NCBI GenBank assembly: GCA_020718945.1
Contig: DYRB01000098.1
Span: forward strand, 1 to 8,910
Source of the DNA: Lamprocystis purpurea
Lineage (GTDB): Bacteria; Pseudomonadota; Gammaproteobacteria; Chromatiales; Chromatiaceae
Length of the DNA stretch: 8,910 bases
Direction: 5' to 3'
Under the pieces are notes generated by a model. The model worked only from the letters and a program-made list of their open reading frames with translations, was not told where the DNA came from and did no database searches. A program made the translations under genes and the position numbers. Shown here piece by piece: positions 1 through 5,972 of the stretch (position 1 is the stretch's first letter; each line of letters starts with the position of its first letter).

Positions 1-1
1 C

Positions 2-40
2 ACCCGCCACTTCAGTGACTTGGCCATCCCCAACAGCTAA
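2..40 (+). CDS. Possible C-terminal tail of a convergent plus-strand gene
   Basis: Frame 2 of the plus strand reads TRHFSDLAIPNS and then stops with TAA at 38-40. It is open from the window edge and would converge on tsaB, which ends at 135 on the other strand. Twelve residues are too few to name a family, and an open stretch this short can occur by chance. The only support is the ordinary-looking residue composition and the lack of any other explanation for the left edge. The 94 bases between this stop and the tsaB stop show no convincing terminator; the best is a weak GGGC/GCCC stem near 87-100. Confidence 0.2.
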   Translation, partial: TRHFSDLAIPNS

Positions 41-134
41 TGCAGACAGAGCCTCTGGTTTTCAGGGGGTCTCTCGCCGCTGGACGGGGCAAGGCAGCCC
101 TTCCGCCGACGCAAGCCCTTCAGTCGCGGCGCGT

Positions 135-809
135 CTAGCCCGCAGTGACCCGGTCGCGCAGGTACACCGGCAGGCCCCGCTCCGGGGCCACCACATCACC
201 CCGCCGCCAGGCCCCCGCCGCCAGCCGGGCCAAGTCGCCGGCCTCGCACACCCGCCCAGGGTCCACCCCGGCCAGGGCGCCCCCCAAGGCAAGCCGCAAG
301 TCCTCGCGGTAGGCACCGAAACCGCTGCCAACCCCGTACCAGAGGCCCTGCCCCGTCGCCCGTACCGCGCCGGGAGGCGCCACCGCCTCCACCCCGTCCA
401 GTTCCGCCAGCCCCTCGGCGCCGATCCGGTAGCAGCCCCAATAGACCTCGCCCATGCGGGCATCGAGGGCCGCCAGGATGGGGCCCTGACCGGTGGCCCG
501 GTGATGTCCTTGGGCCAGGGCGGCCAGGGTCGAGACACCGATGACCCCGAGCCCGGCCCCGAAGGCGGCGCCCTGGGCCACCGCGGCGGCGATGCGTACC
601 CCGGTGAAGGACCCCGGACCCTGCCCGAAGGCCAGGGCATCCAGGTCCCCCAGGGCCAGCCCGGCCTCGGCCAGAAGGCGCGCCATCATGCCCAGGATCA
701 GGTCGCCATGACGGCGCGGGGCGAAGTCCAAGACCTGGGTCAGTGCGTCCCCGCACAGCAGGGCGGCCGAACAGGTCTCGCCGGAGGTGTCTATGGCTAA
801 CAGACGCAT
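135..809 (-). CDS. tsaB: TsaB, tRNA N6-threonylcarbamoyladenosine (t6A37) synthesis factor
   Basis: The product is 224 residues, close to the usual size of gammaproteobacterial TsaB (YeaZ, about 230). TsaB is a cytoplasmic ASKHA-fold protein. It has no catalytic activity of its own but forms the TsaB-TsaD-TsaE complex that transfers threonylcarbamoyl from threonylcarbamoyl-AMP to A37 of ANN-decoding tRNAs. Visible family marks are the N-terminal strand with IDTS (residues 6-9), RRHGD (32-36), the hallmark GQGPGSFTGVRI (62-73), LDARMGEVYWG (115-125) and the C-terminal PVYLRDRV (214-221). The start is the ATG at 809, because MRLLAIDTS is where family members begin; the reading frame continues upstream only by chance openness. 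No clear Shine-Dalgarno sequence precedes it. It lies 91 bases after the upstream unknown gene, from which it is separated by a 15-base tandem repeat. In E. coli tsaB lies next to yoaA; here two paralogous genes stand between them. Confidence 0.95.
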   Translation of the reverse strand: MRLLAIDTSGETCSAALLCGDALTQVLDFAPRRHGDLILGMMARLLAEAGLALGDLDALAFGQGPGSFTGVRIAAAVAQGAAFGAGLGVIGVSTLAALAQGHHRATGQGPILAALDARMGEVYWGCYRIGAEGLAELDGVEAVAPPGAVRATGQGLWYGVGSGFGAYREDLRLALGGALAGVDPGRVCEAGDLARLAAGAWRRGDVVAPERGLPVYLRDRVTAG

Positions 810-865
810 GGGGGTGACAGGGTCGGATGCAGGGGGAGCGTTCAGAGCCCGGGATCGGCGCAACC

Positions 866-900
866 GGGGCGGATGGGACCGGGGCGGATGGGACCGGGGC
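866..900. repeat. 15-base tandem repeat, 2.3 copies
   Basis: The unit GGGGCGGATGGGACC occurs at 866-880 and again, identical, at 881-895, followed by a third partial copy GGGGC at 896-900. The array ends exactly at the last base before the stop codon (901-903) of the minus-strand gene on its right. It occupies over a third of the gap in front of tsaB. Perfect identity suggests recent slippage. I see no inverted symmetry that would make it a terminator. Confidence 0.9.
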
Positions 901-1866
901 TCAATTCTGGCCTGAGGCCCGCTGCAACTCAAAAGGGTGAAACCCCGGCACCTCGGGGGCCAGGGCACGCCCGACATAGACCAAGAACCCCTGGGCAGGC
1001 TCCAGGACCCAGCCATGAAAGCTGTCCTCCAAGACCCCTGGCCTAAATCGAGGCGGCGCATCCTTGGCCACTTCCACCAGGTAGACCCCCTGGTCCCAGA
1101 CCCGCCGCTCCGGCTCATCCAGGCGGCTCTCCAAGGCCCAGGCGTCCAACTTCTCGAAGATCATCTGGTCGTCGGCACTGGTGGGCTTGATCTGGCTGGC
1201 CAGGCCCAAGAGGAGCAGCCGCTTGTACGCGACGGCCGGGTCCAAGTCCTCCTCGCCCTCCCTTTCCGGGTCTGCCGCGTCGAGTTCGGTGGGCGCCAGG
1301 ATGCGCGCCGGGCCCCGCAGGGACAGGAAGACATACAGGTCGTGCAGGTCCTGCCAGGTACCGGCGGGCCAGGGCACCTCCCAGTCGATGCCGTAACGGA
1401 TCTGCCGCTCGATGAAATGGAACAGGTTGCGCGTCGCCCAGGACCTGGCGGCGTCGTAGTCCGGGTCGTCAGCGTACTCGAACTTGGCCAGGTCGCGCAG
1501 GACCTGGCGATAGTTGGACTGCATGAGGCCCAGCAGTCGCTGCTCCAGGGTGACCCCGGAGCCTGCACTCTTGGCAAAGTCGCTGGAGGCCACCACCGGC
1601 TTGGGCAGGCTCGCCATGGCCTTGAGGACGGGCCGCTTGAACAGACGCAGCAACTCGACCCTCTGGATGGGGTGCACATCCGCCTTGGCGAGGGTATCGA
1701 GCTTGAGCATCATGGCCGGCAGGGCCAGACCCAACCCCTGACGGCGCAGGGCTTTGAGCCAGGGGCCCACCAGCGCGACATCGAGCTCCGCCCGAACCTG
1801 GGCCGAGGCCAGATTGCGATCCATTCCCGTCAGTGTCGTGCTGTACTGCATATCAGCCCGCCCCAT
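901..1866 (-). CDS. Protein of unknown function, paralogue of the adjacent gene (downstream copy)
   Basis: The product is 321 residues from the ATG at 1866. ATGs at 1851 and 1824 are also possible (316 or 307 residues), and no ribosome binding site decides between them. It is soluble: no signal peptide and no membrane segment. It is mostly helical in character, with an acidic loop near 196-208 (DAADPEREGEEDLD). It aligns along most of its length with the product of 2077-2991. Shared blocks are LKLD/LKFD (54-57), TLEQRL (106-111), FIERQ (151-155), P.GTW..LH (167-175), YKRLLLLG (214-221) and V..DAP (265-271). The YKRLLLL core after a W-x-x-LH block recalls the N-terminal region of gammaproteobacterial proteins that carry a C-terminal c-di-GMP-binding PilZ domain. 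I remember that resemblance only loosely. No PilZ motif (RxxxR, D/NxSxxG) is present, so no function is given. It may have its own promoter: a CRP-like palindrome lies 86 bases upstream. Confidence 0.8.
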   Translation of the reverse strand: MGRADMQYSTTLTGMDRNLASAQVRAELDVALVGPWLKALRRQGLGLALPAMMLKLDTLAKADVHPIQRVELLRLFKRPVLKAMASLPKPVVASSDFAKSAGSGVTLEQRLLGLMQSNYRQVLRDLAKFEYADDPDYDAARSWATRNLFHFIERQIRYGIDWEVPWPAGTWQDLHDLYVFLSLRGPARILAPTELDAADPEREGEEDLDPAVAYKRLLLLGLASQIKPTSADDQMIFEKLDAWALESRLDEPERRVWDQGVYLVEVAKDAPPRFRPGVLEDSFHGWVLEPAQGFLVYVGRALAPEVPGFHPFELQRASGQN

Positions 1867-1952
1867 TGCCTCGCTTGATCGCCATCCTGATTCCTGAAAT
1901 GCCGAAATGTTGGAGTAGGTTGGGGTCCGGAAGGGCCCCCAGGGCCTGCCAC

Positions 1953-1968
1953 TGTGAACTGCGTCACA
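1953..1968. promoter_or_regulatory. Perfect CRP/Vfr-type palindrome
   Basis: TGTGA-ACTGCG-TCACA matches the classic CRP half-site consensus (TGTGA-N6-TCACA) at all ten conserved positions. It lies in the gap between the two paralogues, 86 bases upstream of the ATG at 1866. It overlaps the -10 element of the best promoter I can propose there. At that promoter binding would repress; activation would need a different start site nearer the gene. That a CRP-family regulator binds here is inference. Confidence 0.6.
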
Positions 1969-1992
1969 ATAGACGCTGACAGGCTATGTCAG
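1966..1992 (-). promoter_or_regulatory. Weak candidate sigma-70 promoter for the downstream paralogue
   Basis: On the minus strand, CTGACA (1992-1987; five of six matches to TTGACA) is followed after 15 bases by TATTGT (1971-1966; four of six matches to TATAAT). The spacer is two bases shorter than ideal. Its -10 element overlaps the CRP-like palindrome, and its -35 element is one arm of the CTGACA/TGTCAG inverted repeat. Both overlaps would make it a well-controlled promoter if it is real. Confidence 0.3.
1976..1992. repeat. Perfect 6-bp inverted repeat, possible operator
   Basis: CTGACA-GGCTA-TGTCAG is a perfect inverted repeat with 6-base arms and a 5-base centre. It starts eight bases beyond the CRP-like palindrome. 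Neither strand has a T-run after it, so a terminator is unlikely. A second transcription factor site is the simplest reading, but chance cannot be excluded for arms this short. Confidence 0.5.
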
Positions 1993-2076
1993 GTATCGGT
2001 TCATCGGCTCAACTTTCGCCCTTATCGGGGTACCGCCGGCCACCCGGCACCCCTGGAAACGCCGCTCAGGGGCCCC

Positions 2077-2991
2077 CTAGGCCTGTTCCGATGTGGACGG
2101 GCCGGCGATATCGGCGGGATCGGCATCCTGGGTCAGTTCGGCGAACCCGGGGGCCGGCACCAGCATCCAGGCGCCCCGCCCCGCGACTACCCGATGGTCC
2201 GAGCGACAGGGGGCATCCCTGGTCGGGTCCACCACCCAGGCACCTGCCTCCGGTTCGCCGGTACCCAGGGCCTCCAGGCGCGTATCCGCTACCCAGCCGC
2301 GCAGCCGCGCCATGAAGCCGTCGCGACCCGCCTCGGCCACCCGCAGCCCGGCGGCGATACCGAGCAACAACAGCCTCTTGTAGCCCGCCAGGGGGTCGAA
2401 GTCACCCGGTAGACCAGCCCCCGCCTCACCCCCGCTGCCGTGGTGACACCACTGGAGGAAGTAGCGGTAACGACCGTGTAACTCAAGCCAGGTCCCTGAC
2501 GGCACCGGCAGGTGGGTCCGCAGGGCCACAACCACCTGACGCTCCAGCAGGCCGAACTGGTGTTCGAGCACCCACAACCGGGTCTCGACGGGGTCTGGCC
2601 CGGTCCCGGCGGGGACCGCGTCCAGCTCTTCCAGGGTCTGCTTGAGGTTACGGTAAACCGCACAGGCGAGGCGCTGTTCCATGGTCAGATCCCAGCCGCG
2701 GCGCTCCAGCACCCGCCCCGCCCCGGGGCCCAGGGTGGGCATGGCCGCGAAGACCCGCCGCAGGGGGTCTTCCACCAGGTGCAGCAACAGGGCCCGGTGG
2801 CGGCTAGGCATGGGCACGCGGCTCATGGCGTCGAACTTGAGGATCAGCCCGACCACCGCCTGGCAGCTAGCCATGGCGGTGAGGCGGTCGGACCAGCCGA
2901 GCAGGGTCGCCGCGGAGAACTCGTCCGGGATGGCCTGCGCCGGGTCGACCTCGGGCAAGACGTAACAATTGGGTCGCCGCACCTCAAACAT
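2077..2991 (-). CDS. Protein of unknown function, paralogue of the adjacent gene (upstream copy)
   Basis: The product is 304 residues from the ATG at 2991. I chose this start because GAGG ends five bases before it; an in-frame GTG six bases further upstream directly abuts that GAGG and is a poorer candidate. There is no signal peptide and no membrane segment. It aligns with the product of 901-1866 in several blocks: LKFD (51-54), LTMEQRL (102-108), LLERQ (148-152), P.GTW.ELH.RYRYF (164-178), YKRLLLLG (204-211), W..DTRLE (233-240) and V.P.RDAP (253-261). The two copies differ most at both ends and in the loop near 185-197, which is Gly-rich here (GSGGEAGAGLPG) and acidic in the partner. Overall identity looks low, so the duplication is old. 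No catalytic motif is visible, and there is no PilZ-type motif despite a loose resemblance of the YKRLLLL core to the N-terminal part of PilZ proteins. It lies 158 bases after yoaA, so it may be transcribed separately. Confidence 0.8.
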   Translation of the reverse strand: MFEVRRPNCYVLPEVDPAQAIPDEFSAATLLGWSDRLTAMASCQAVVGLILKFDAMSRVPMPSRHRALLLHLVEDPLRRVFAAMPTLGPGAGRVLERRGWDLTMEQRLACAVYRNLKQTLEELDAVPAGTGPDPVETRLWVLEHQFGLLERQVVVALRTHLPVPSGTWLELHGRYRYFLQWCHHGSGGEAGAGLPGDFDPLAGYKRLLLLGIAAGLRVAEAGRDGFMARLRGWVADTRLEALGTGEPEAGAWVVDPTRDAPCRSDHRVVAGRGAWMLVPAPGFAELTQDADPADIAGPSTSEQA

Positions 2992-2996
2992 GGTCA

Positions 2997-3000
2997 CCTC
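2997..3000 (-). promoter_or_regulatory. Ribosome binding site deciding the start at 2991
   Basis: On the minus strand GAGG (within GCGAGGTGACC) stands five bases before the ATG at 2991. That spacing is normal for this ATG and impossible for the in-frame GTG at 2997. Confidence 0.6.
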
Positions 3001-3149
3001 GCCCGGCAGGGCCCTGGTCCAGCCCGGAGCCTGGCATGGCCGGCACCGCTTTAGAGTCGTTTGTTGAAGTCATCGCGTCCCCCGCCGCTTAGTCGATGGT
3101 GCCTCAGTGTACAGGGCCCGGCCGCGGACCTTCCAGCCGCAACCGCCGG

Positions 3150-5198
3150 TTATGCCGACGGGTCCCCATCTGGCGGGCCCACCCCGGCCGACCCAGACCC
3201 GAAGAAGCGCCGCACGTCCTCCAGGTCCCGGGTGCGGGCCATGGGCGGCAGACTGGCCAGGAAGGCGTGGCCATAGGGCCGCGACAGCAGCCGCGGGTCG
3301 CAGACCACCAGCACACCGCGGTCGGCGGCGTCGCGGATCAGCCGCCCGGCCCCCTGCTTGAGGGCCAGCACCGCCTGGGGGAGCTGGAAGTCCTGGAATG
3401 GGTTGCCGCCGCTGCGGCGCAGGGCATCGATGCGCGCCTGGAGCACCGGGTCGCCGGGGGAGGCGAAGGGCAATTTGTCGATGATGACGCAGGACAGGGC
3501 CTCGCCGCGCACGTCCACCCCCTCCCAGAAGCTCGCCGTGCCGAGCAAGACCGCATTGCCCAGGCGGCGGAAGCGCTCCAGCAGGTCCCGCCGCGGGGCA
3601 CTGCCCTGCACCAGTATGGGATAGGGCAGGCGCGGGCCCAGCCATTCCGCCGCCTCGCGCAGCGACCTGTGGCTGGTGTAGAGCAGGAAGGCCCGCCCGC
3701 GGCTCAAGCCCAGGATCTCCAGGGCCAGCTCCGCCACCCGCATCCCATAGGCCCCGTCCGCCGGGTCCGGCAGGCCCCGGGGGACGAACCACAGGGCCTG
3801 ATGGGGGTAGTCGAAGGGGCTCTCCCAGCGGGCACAACGGGCCCCGTCCAGGCCGAGTTGGGCGACGAAATGGTCGAACCCCTCCCCCACCGCCAGGGTC
3901 GCGGAGGTGAACACCCAGGCGGCCCTGTGGCGCTGCCGATGGGCCTGGAAGACCCCGGCCACATCGATGGGGGTGCGGTGCAGGCGAAAGCCGCGGCCCT
4001 GGGTCTCGAACCAGCGGATCGCCTGGTCCGCCGCCGGCCCGGTCAGCTCCGCCAGGCGCGCCGCCGCGTCTGTACAGCGGGTCAGGCAGGCGTCCAGGCC
4101 CTTGCCCCGGCCCTTGATGGCAGTGAGCCCGGATTCCAAAGAGCGCAGCCGTGCGCCTAGGTCCGCCAGGGCCGCGGCGGCGACCGGGCCCTCCGCGATG
4201 TCCCGCCAGGGGCCGCGGCGGTCCCACTCGCCCAGGGCCAGGCGCAGGTCCTGCACCGCCCGGCGCAGGGCGTCCGCCCGCACCGGCAGTTCGGGGACGT
4301 CCCCGGCCTCGCGCCGGTACTCGACCTCCAGGTCGCGCACCAGGTCGAGCAGGGCACGGGAGCCCAGGGCCGTGCCGAAGAAGGCGCTGGCCACCTCGGG
4401 CAACTGGTGGGCCTCGTCGATGACGAAGCAGTCCGCCCCGGGCAGGACCTCGCCGAAGCCCTGGTCCTTGAGAGCCAGGTCGGCGCACAGCAGGTGATGG
4501 TTGACTACCACCAAGTCCGCCTCCTGGGCCCGGCGGCGGGCCTCCAGCAGGTGGCAGCGCTCCCAATCCGGGCAGCCCTGCCCCAGGCAGTTGTCCGAGG
4601 TGGAGGTGACCGCCGGCCAGACCGGGGAGTCCTCGGGGATGGGCAACTCGCTGATGTCGCCGCTGGCGGTGGCCGCCCCCCAGTCCCGCACCTGGTTGAG
4701 CAGGGCACGCAGGGCCGGGTCGCGCCGGCTGTCATCCTCCAGGGCATTGGCCAGGCGATGCAGGCACAGGTAATTGGCGCGGCCCTTGAGCAGGCTGATG
4801 CGCGCCGCCACCCCCAGGACCTCGCGCATCAGCGGCAGGTCGCGGTGAAAGAGCTGGTCCTGGAGGTTGCGGGTCCCGGTGGAAATGAGGACCTTGCGCC
4901 CGGACAGCAGGGCCGGGGCCAGATAGGCGAAGGTCTTGCCGACCCCGGTTCCGGCCTCGCAGACCAGGGTGTCCCCCGCCGCCAGGGTCGCGGCCACGGC
5001 CACCGCCATGGCCTGCTGCTGGGGCCGGTAACCGAAGCCCGGCAGGGCCATGGCCAGGAGCCCGTCCGGGGCAAAGATGTCGGCCAGGGCCTCGGCCGTT
5101 GCCCGTTCATACCCGGGGCCCGATCCGTGGTCAGACCCAGGCTCCGACGCCGGCTCCGATCCGGGGGCCACGTCCGTCCCAATCACCGCCCTGGTCAC
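3150..5198 (-). CDS. yoaA: YoaA/DinG-family ATP-dependent DNA helicase with iron-sulfur cluster
   Basis: The product is 682 residues, an XPD-like superfamily 2 helicase that unwinds DNA 5' to 3'. E. coli YoaA acts in DNA damage tolerance with the polymerase III subunit HolC. All motifs are present in order: a Q-type motif GYRPQQQAMA (56-65), Walker A EAGTGVGKT (81-89), the DEAH box VIDEAH (259-264), motif III TSATL (431-435), motif V GTASFWEGVDVRG (553-565) and motif VI QGAGRLIR (615-622). Four cysteines (145, 204, 209, 215) have the C-x4-C-x5-C spacing of the DinG/XPD 4Fe-4S site. I call it YoaA rather than DinG because of its size and its neighbourhood with tsaB. The start is uncertain. GTG at 5198 lies 7 bases after the lipoprotein stop, but in-frame GTGs also occur at residues 5 and 10. 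Residues 11-30 are a low-complexity Ser/Glu/Gly/Pro stretch that precedes the part resembling the family. It is the third gene of a tight run with mrcB and the lipoprotein. Confidence 0.93.
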   Translation of the reverse strand: MTRAVIGTDVAPGSEPASEPGSDHGSGPGYERATAEALADIFAPDGLLAMALPGFGYRPQQQAMAVAVAATLAAGDTLVCEAGTGVGKTFAYLAPALLSGRKVLISTGTRNLQDQLFHRDLPLMREVLGVAARISLLKGRANYLCLHRLANALEDDSRRDPALRALLNQVRDWGAATASGDISELPIPEDSPVWPAVTSTSDNCLGQGCPDWERCHLLEARRRAQEADLVVVNHHLLCADLALKDQGFGEVLPGADCFVIDEAHQLPEVASAFFGTALGSRALLDLVRDLEVEYRREAGDVPELPVRADALRRAVQDLRLALGEWDRRGPWRDIAEGPVAAAALADLGARLRSLESGLTAIKGRGKGLDACLTRCTDAAARLAELTGPAADQAIRWFETQGRGFRLHRTPIDVAGVFQAHRQRHRAAWVFTSATLAVGEGFDHFVAQLGLDGARCARWESPFDYPHQALWFVPRGLPDPADGAYGMRVAELALEILGLSRGRAFLLYTSHRSLREAAEWLGPRLPYPILVQGSAPRRDLLERFRRLGNAVLLGTASFWEGVDVRGEALSCVIIDKLPFASPGDPVLQARIDALRRSGGNPFQDFQLPQAVLALKQGAGRLIRDAADRGVLVVCDPRLLSRPYGHAFLASLPPMARTRDLEDVRRFFGSGSAGVGPPDGDPSA

Positions 5199-5205
5199 CG
5201 CGGGC

Positions 5206-5964
5206 TCAGACCCCGCGGGCCTTGCGCTCGGCCTCCGCGGCCCCGGCGGCGTCCCCGGCCTGGCGCCGGGCGGTGGCGATGATGGACCAGTTGTCCTGCC
5301 TCAGACTGGCCTGATCGCCGGCCAGGGAGTTGGACTTGGCGGCCAGATTGGCAGCCTGGGTCTGCTGACCCTGCTCCAGGCGCACCCGGGCCAGGCGGTT
5401 CCACAGCAGGGCGTCCCGGGGCTGGTGGCCCAGGGCGTTCTCCAGGGTCGCCGCGGCCCCGGCGAAGTCGCCTGCCTGGCGCTGCCGCTCGGCCTTGCCC
5501 CGCAGGGCATCCGCTGGACTGGCAGGGGCCACCGCGGCTGCGGTCTGCGGCGCCGCGGCAGCGGCGGCTTCCGGCCCTGGGGCTGGGGCCGACGGCTTGG
5601 CCGCCGGGGCCTTGGGGGGCGCGGCGGCTGCCGCCGCCCCCACCGGCACCCCTGCGGCCGTGGGCGCTGCTGCACCGGGCGCCTCCGGGGCCACGGGCCC
5701 GGCCCCCCGGGCAGCGCCTGCCACGTAGGGGTCCAGTTGGGTCTCGTCGGGGATGCGGGCCGCCTCGCTGGGGGGCTTGTAGGCGTAGACCTGCACCGGG
5801 CGTGGGGCGGGCTTCTTCGGGGCCTCCACCGGCGGCGGGGCCACCACCGGGGCCGGGGCTGGCCGGCTAGCACTCACCACCGGGGCGGGCGGGCCGTCCC
5901 GCTGGGGTGTGGCGCAGGCGGCCAGGGTGGCGGCCGCGATCAGGGTCAGGAGTCGCTTGGTCAT
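5206..5964 (-). CDS. TPR outer-membrane lipoprotein, probable LpoP-type activator of PBP1b
   Basis: The product is 252 residues. A lipoprotein signal peptide (MTKRLLTLIAAATLAAC) ends in the lipobox LAAC, with acylated Cys17. Residue +2 is Ala, not Asp, so Lol sorting to the outer membrane is expected. Residues 21-150 are an Ala/Pro-rich, probably disordered linker broken by one less biased island, VQVYAYKPP to LDPYVAG (57-83). Residues 150-250 are helical and TPR-like (AERQRQAGDFAGAAATLENAL, then a second helix pair). The gene starts 8 bases after the mrcB stop. In Pseudomonas aeruginosa the TPR lipoprotein LpoP activates PBP1b, and such genes commonly lie beside PBP1b genes in proteobacteria lacking LpoB. 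Domain order, localisation signal and gene position all fit that role; the function is inferred. No strong Shine-Dalgarno sequence is visible, so translational coupling to mrcB is plausible. A general TPR lipoprotein of another role is the alternative. Confidence 0.85.
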   Translation of the reverse strand: MTKRLLTLIAAATLAACATPQRDGPPAPVVSASRPAPAPVVAPPPVEAPKKPAPRPVQVYAYKPPSEAARIPDETQLDPYVAGAARGAGPVAPEAPGAAAPTAAGVPVGAAAAAAPPKAPAAKPSAPAPGPEAAAAAAPQTAAAVAPASPADALRGKAERQRQAGDFAGAAATLENALGHQPRDALLWNRLARVRLEQGQQTQAANLAAKSNSLAGDQASLRQDNWSIIATARRQAGDAAGAAEAERKARGV

Positions 5965-5972
5965 GGCTCAGG

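Noticed and set aside
15..800. Open frame on the plus strand opposite tsaB
   Set aside because: The translation is low-complexity and Pro/Gly/Gln-rich, and the opposite strand encodes a complete TsaB with its hallmark motif.
937..1878. Open frame on the plus strand opposite the downstream paralogue
   Set aside because: The minus-strand protein is homologous to its neighbour, which shows that the minus strand is coding; the plus frame mirrors its codon bias.
1930..1950. GC-rich dyad GGGCCC...GGGCC as a terminator between the paralogues
   Set aside because: The stem is short with a very small loop and no T-run, and it lies upstream of the downstream paralogue rather than after the stop of the upstream one.
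2992..3149. Promoter for the upstream paralogue in the gap after yoaA
   Set aside because: A TCTAAA on the minus strand could be a -10 element, but no acceptable -35 element lies 16-18 bases before it, so I did not list it.
3070..4566. Long minus-strand frame overlapping yoaA in another frame
   Set aside because: Its translation is almost entirely Gly, Pro, Arg and Ala, a typical shadow frame of a GC-rich gene.
4407..5282. Open frame on the plus strand opposite the start of yoaA
   Set aside because: It overlaps the helicase Walker A and iron-sulfur region on the other strand and shows no domain of its own.
5580..5720. Repetitive GC-rich stretch as a DNA repeat element
   Set aside because: It is explained by the Ala/Pro-rich linker of the lipoprotein; the repeats are compositional, with no regular unit or spacing, and there is no CRISPR-like pattern.
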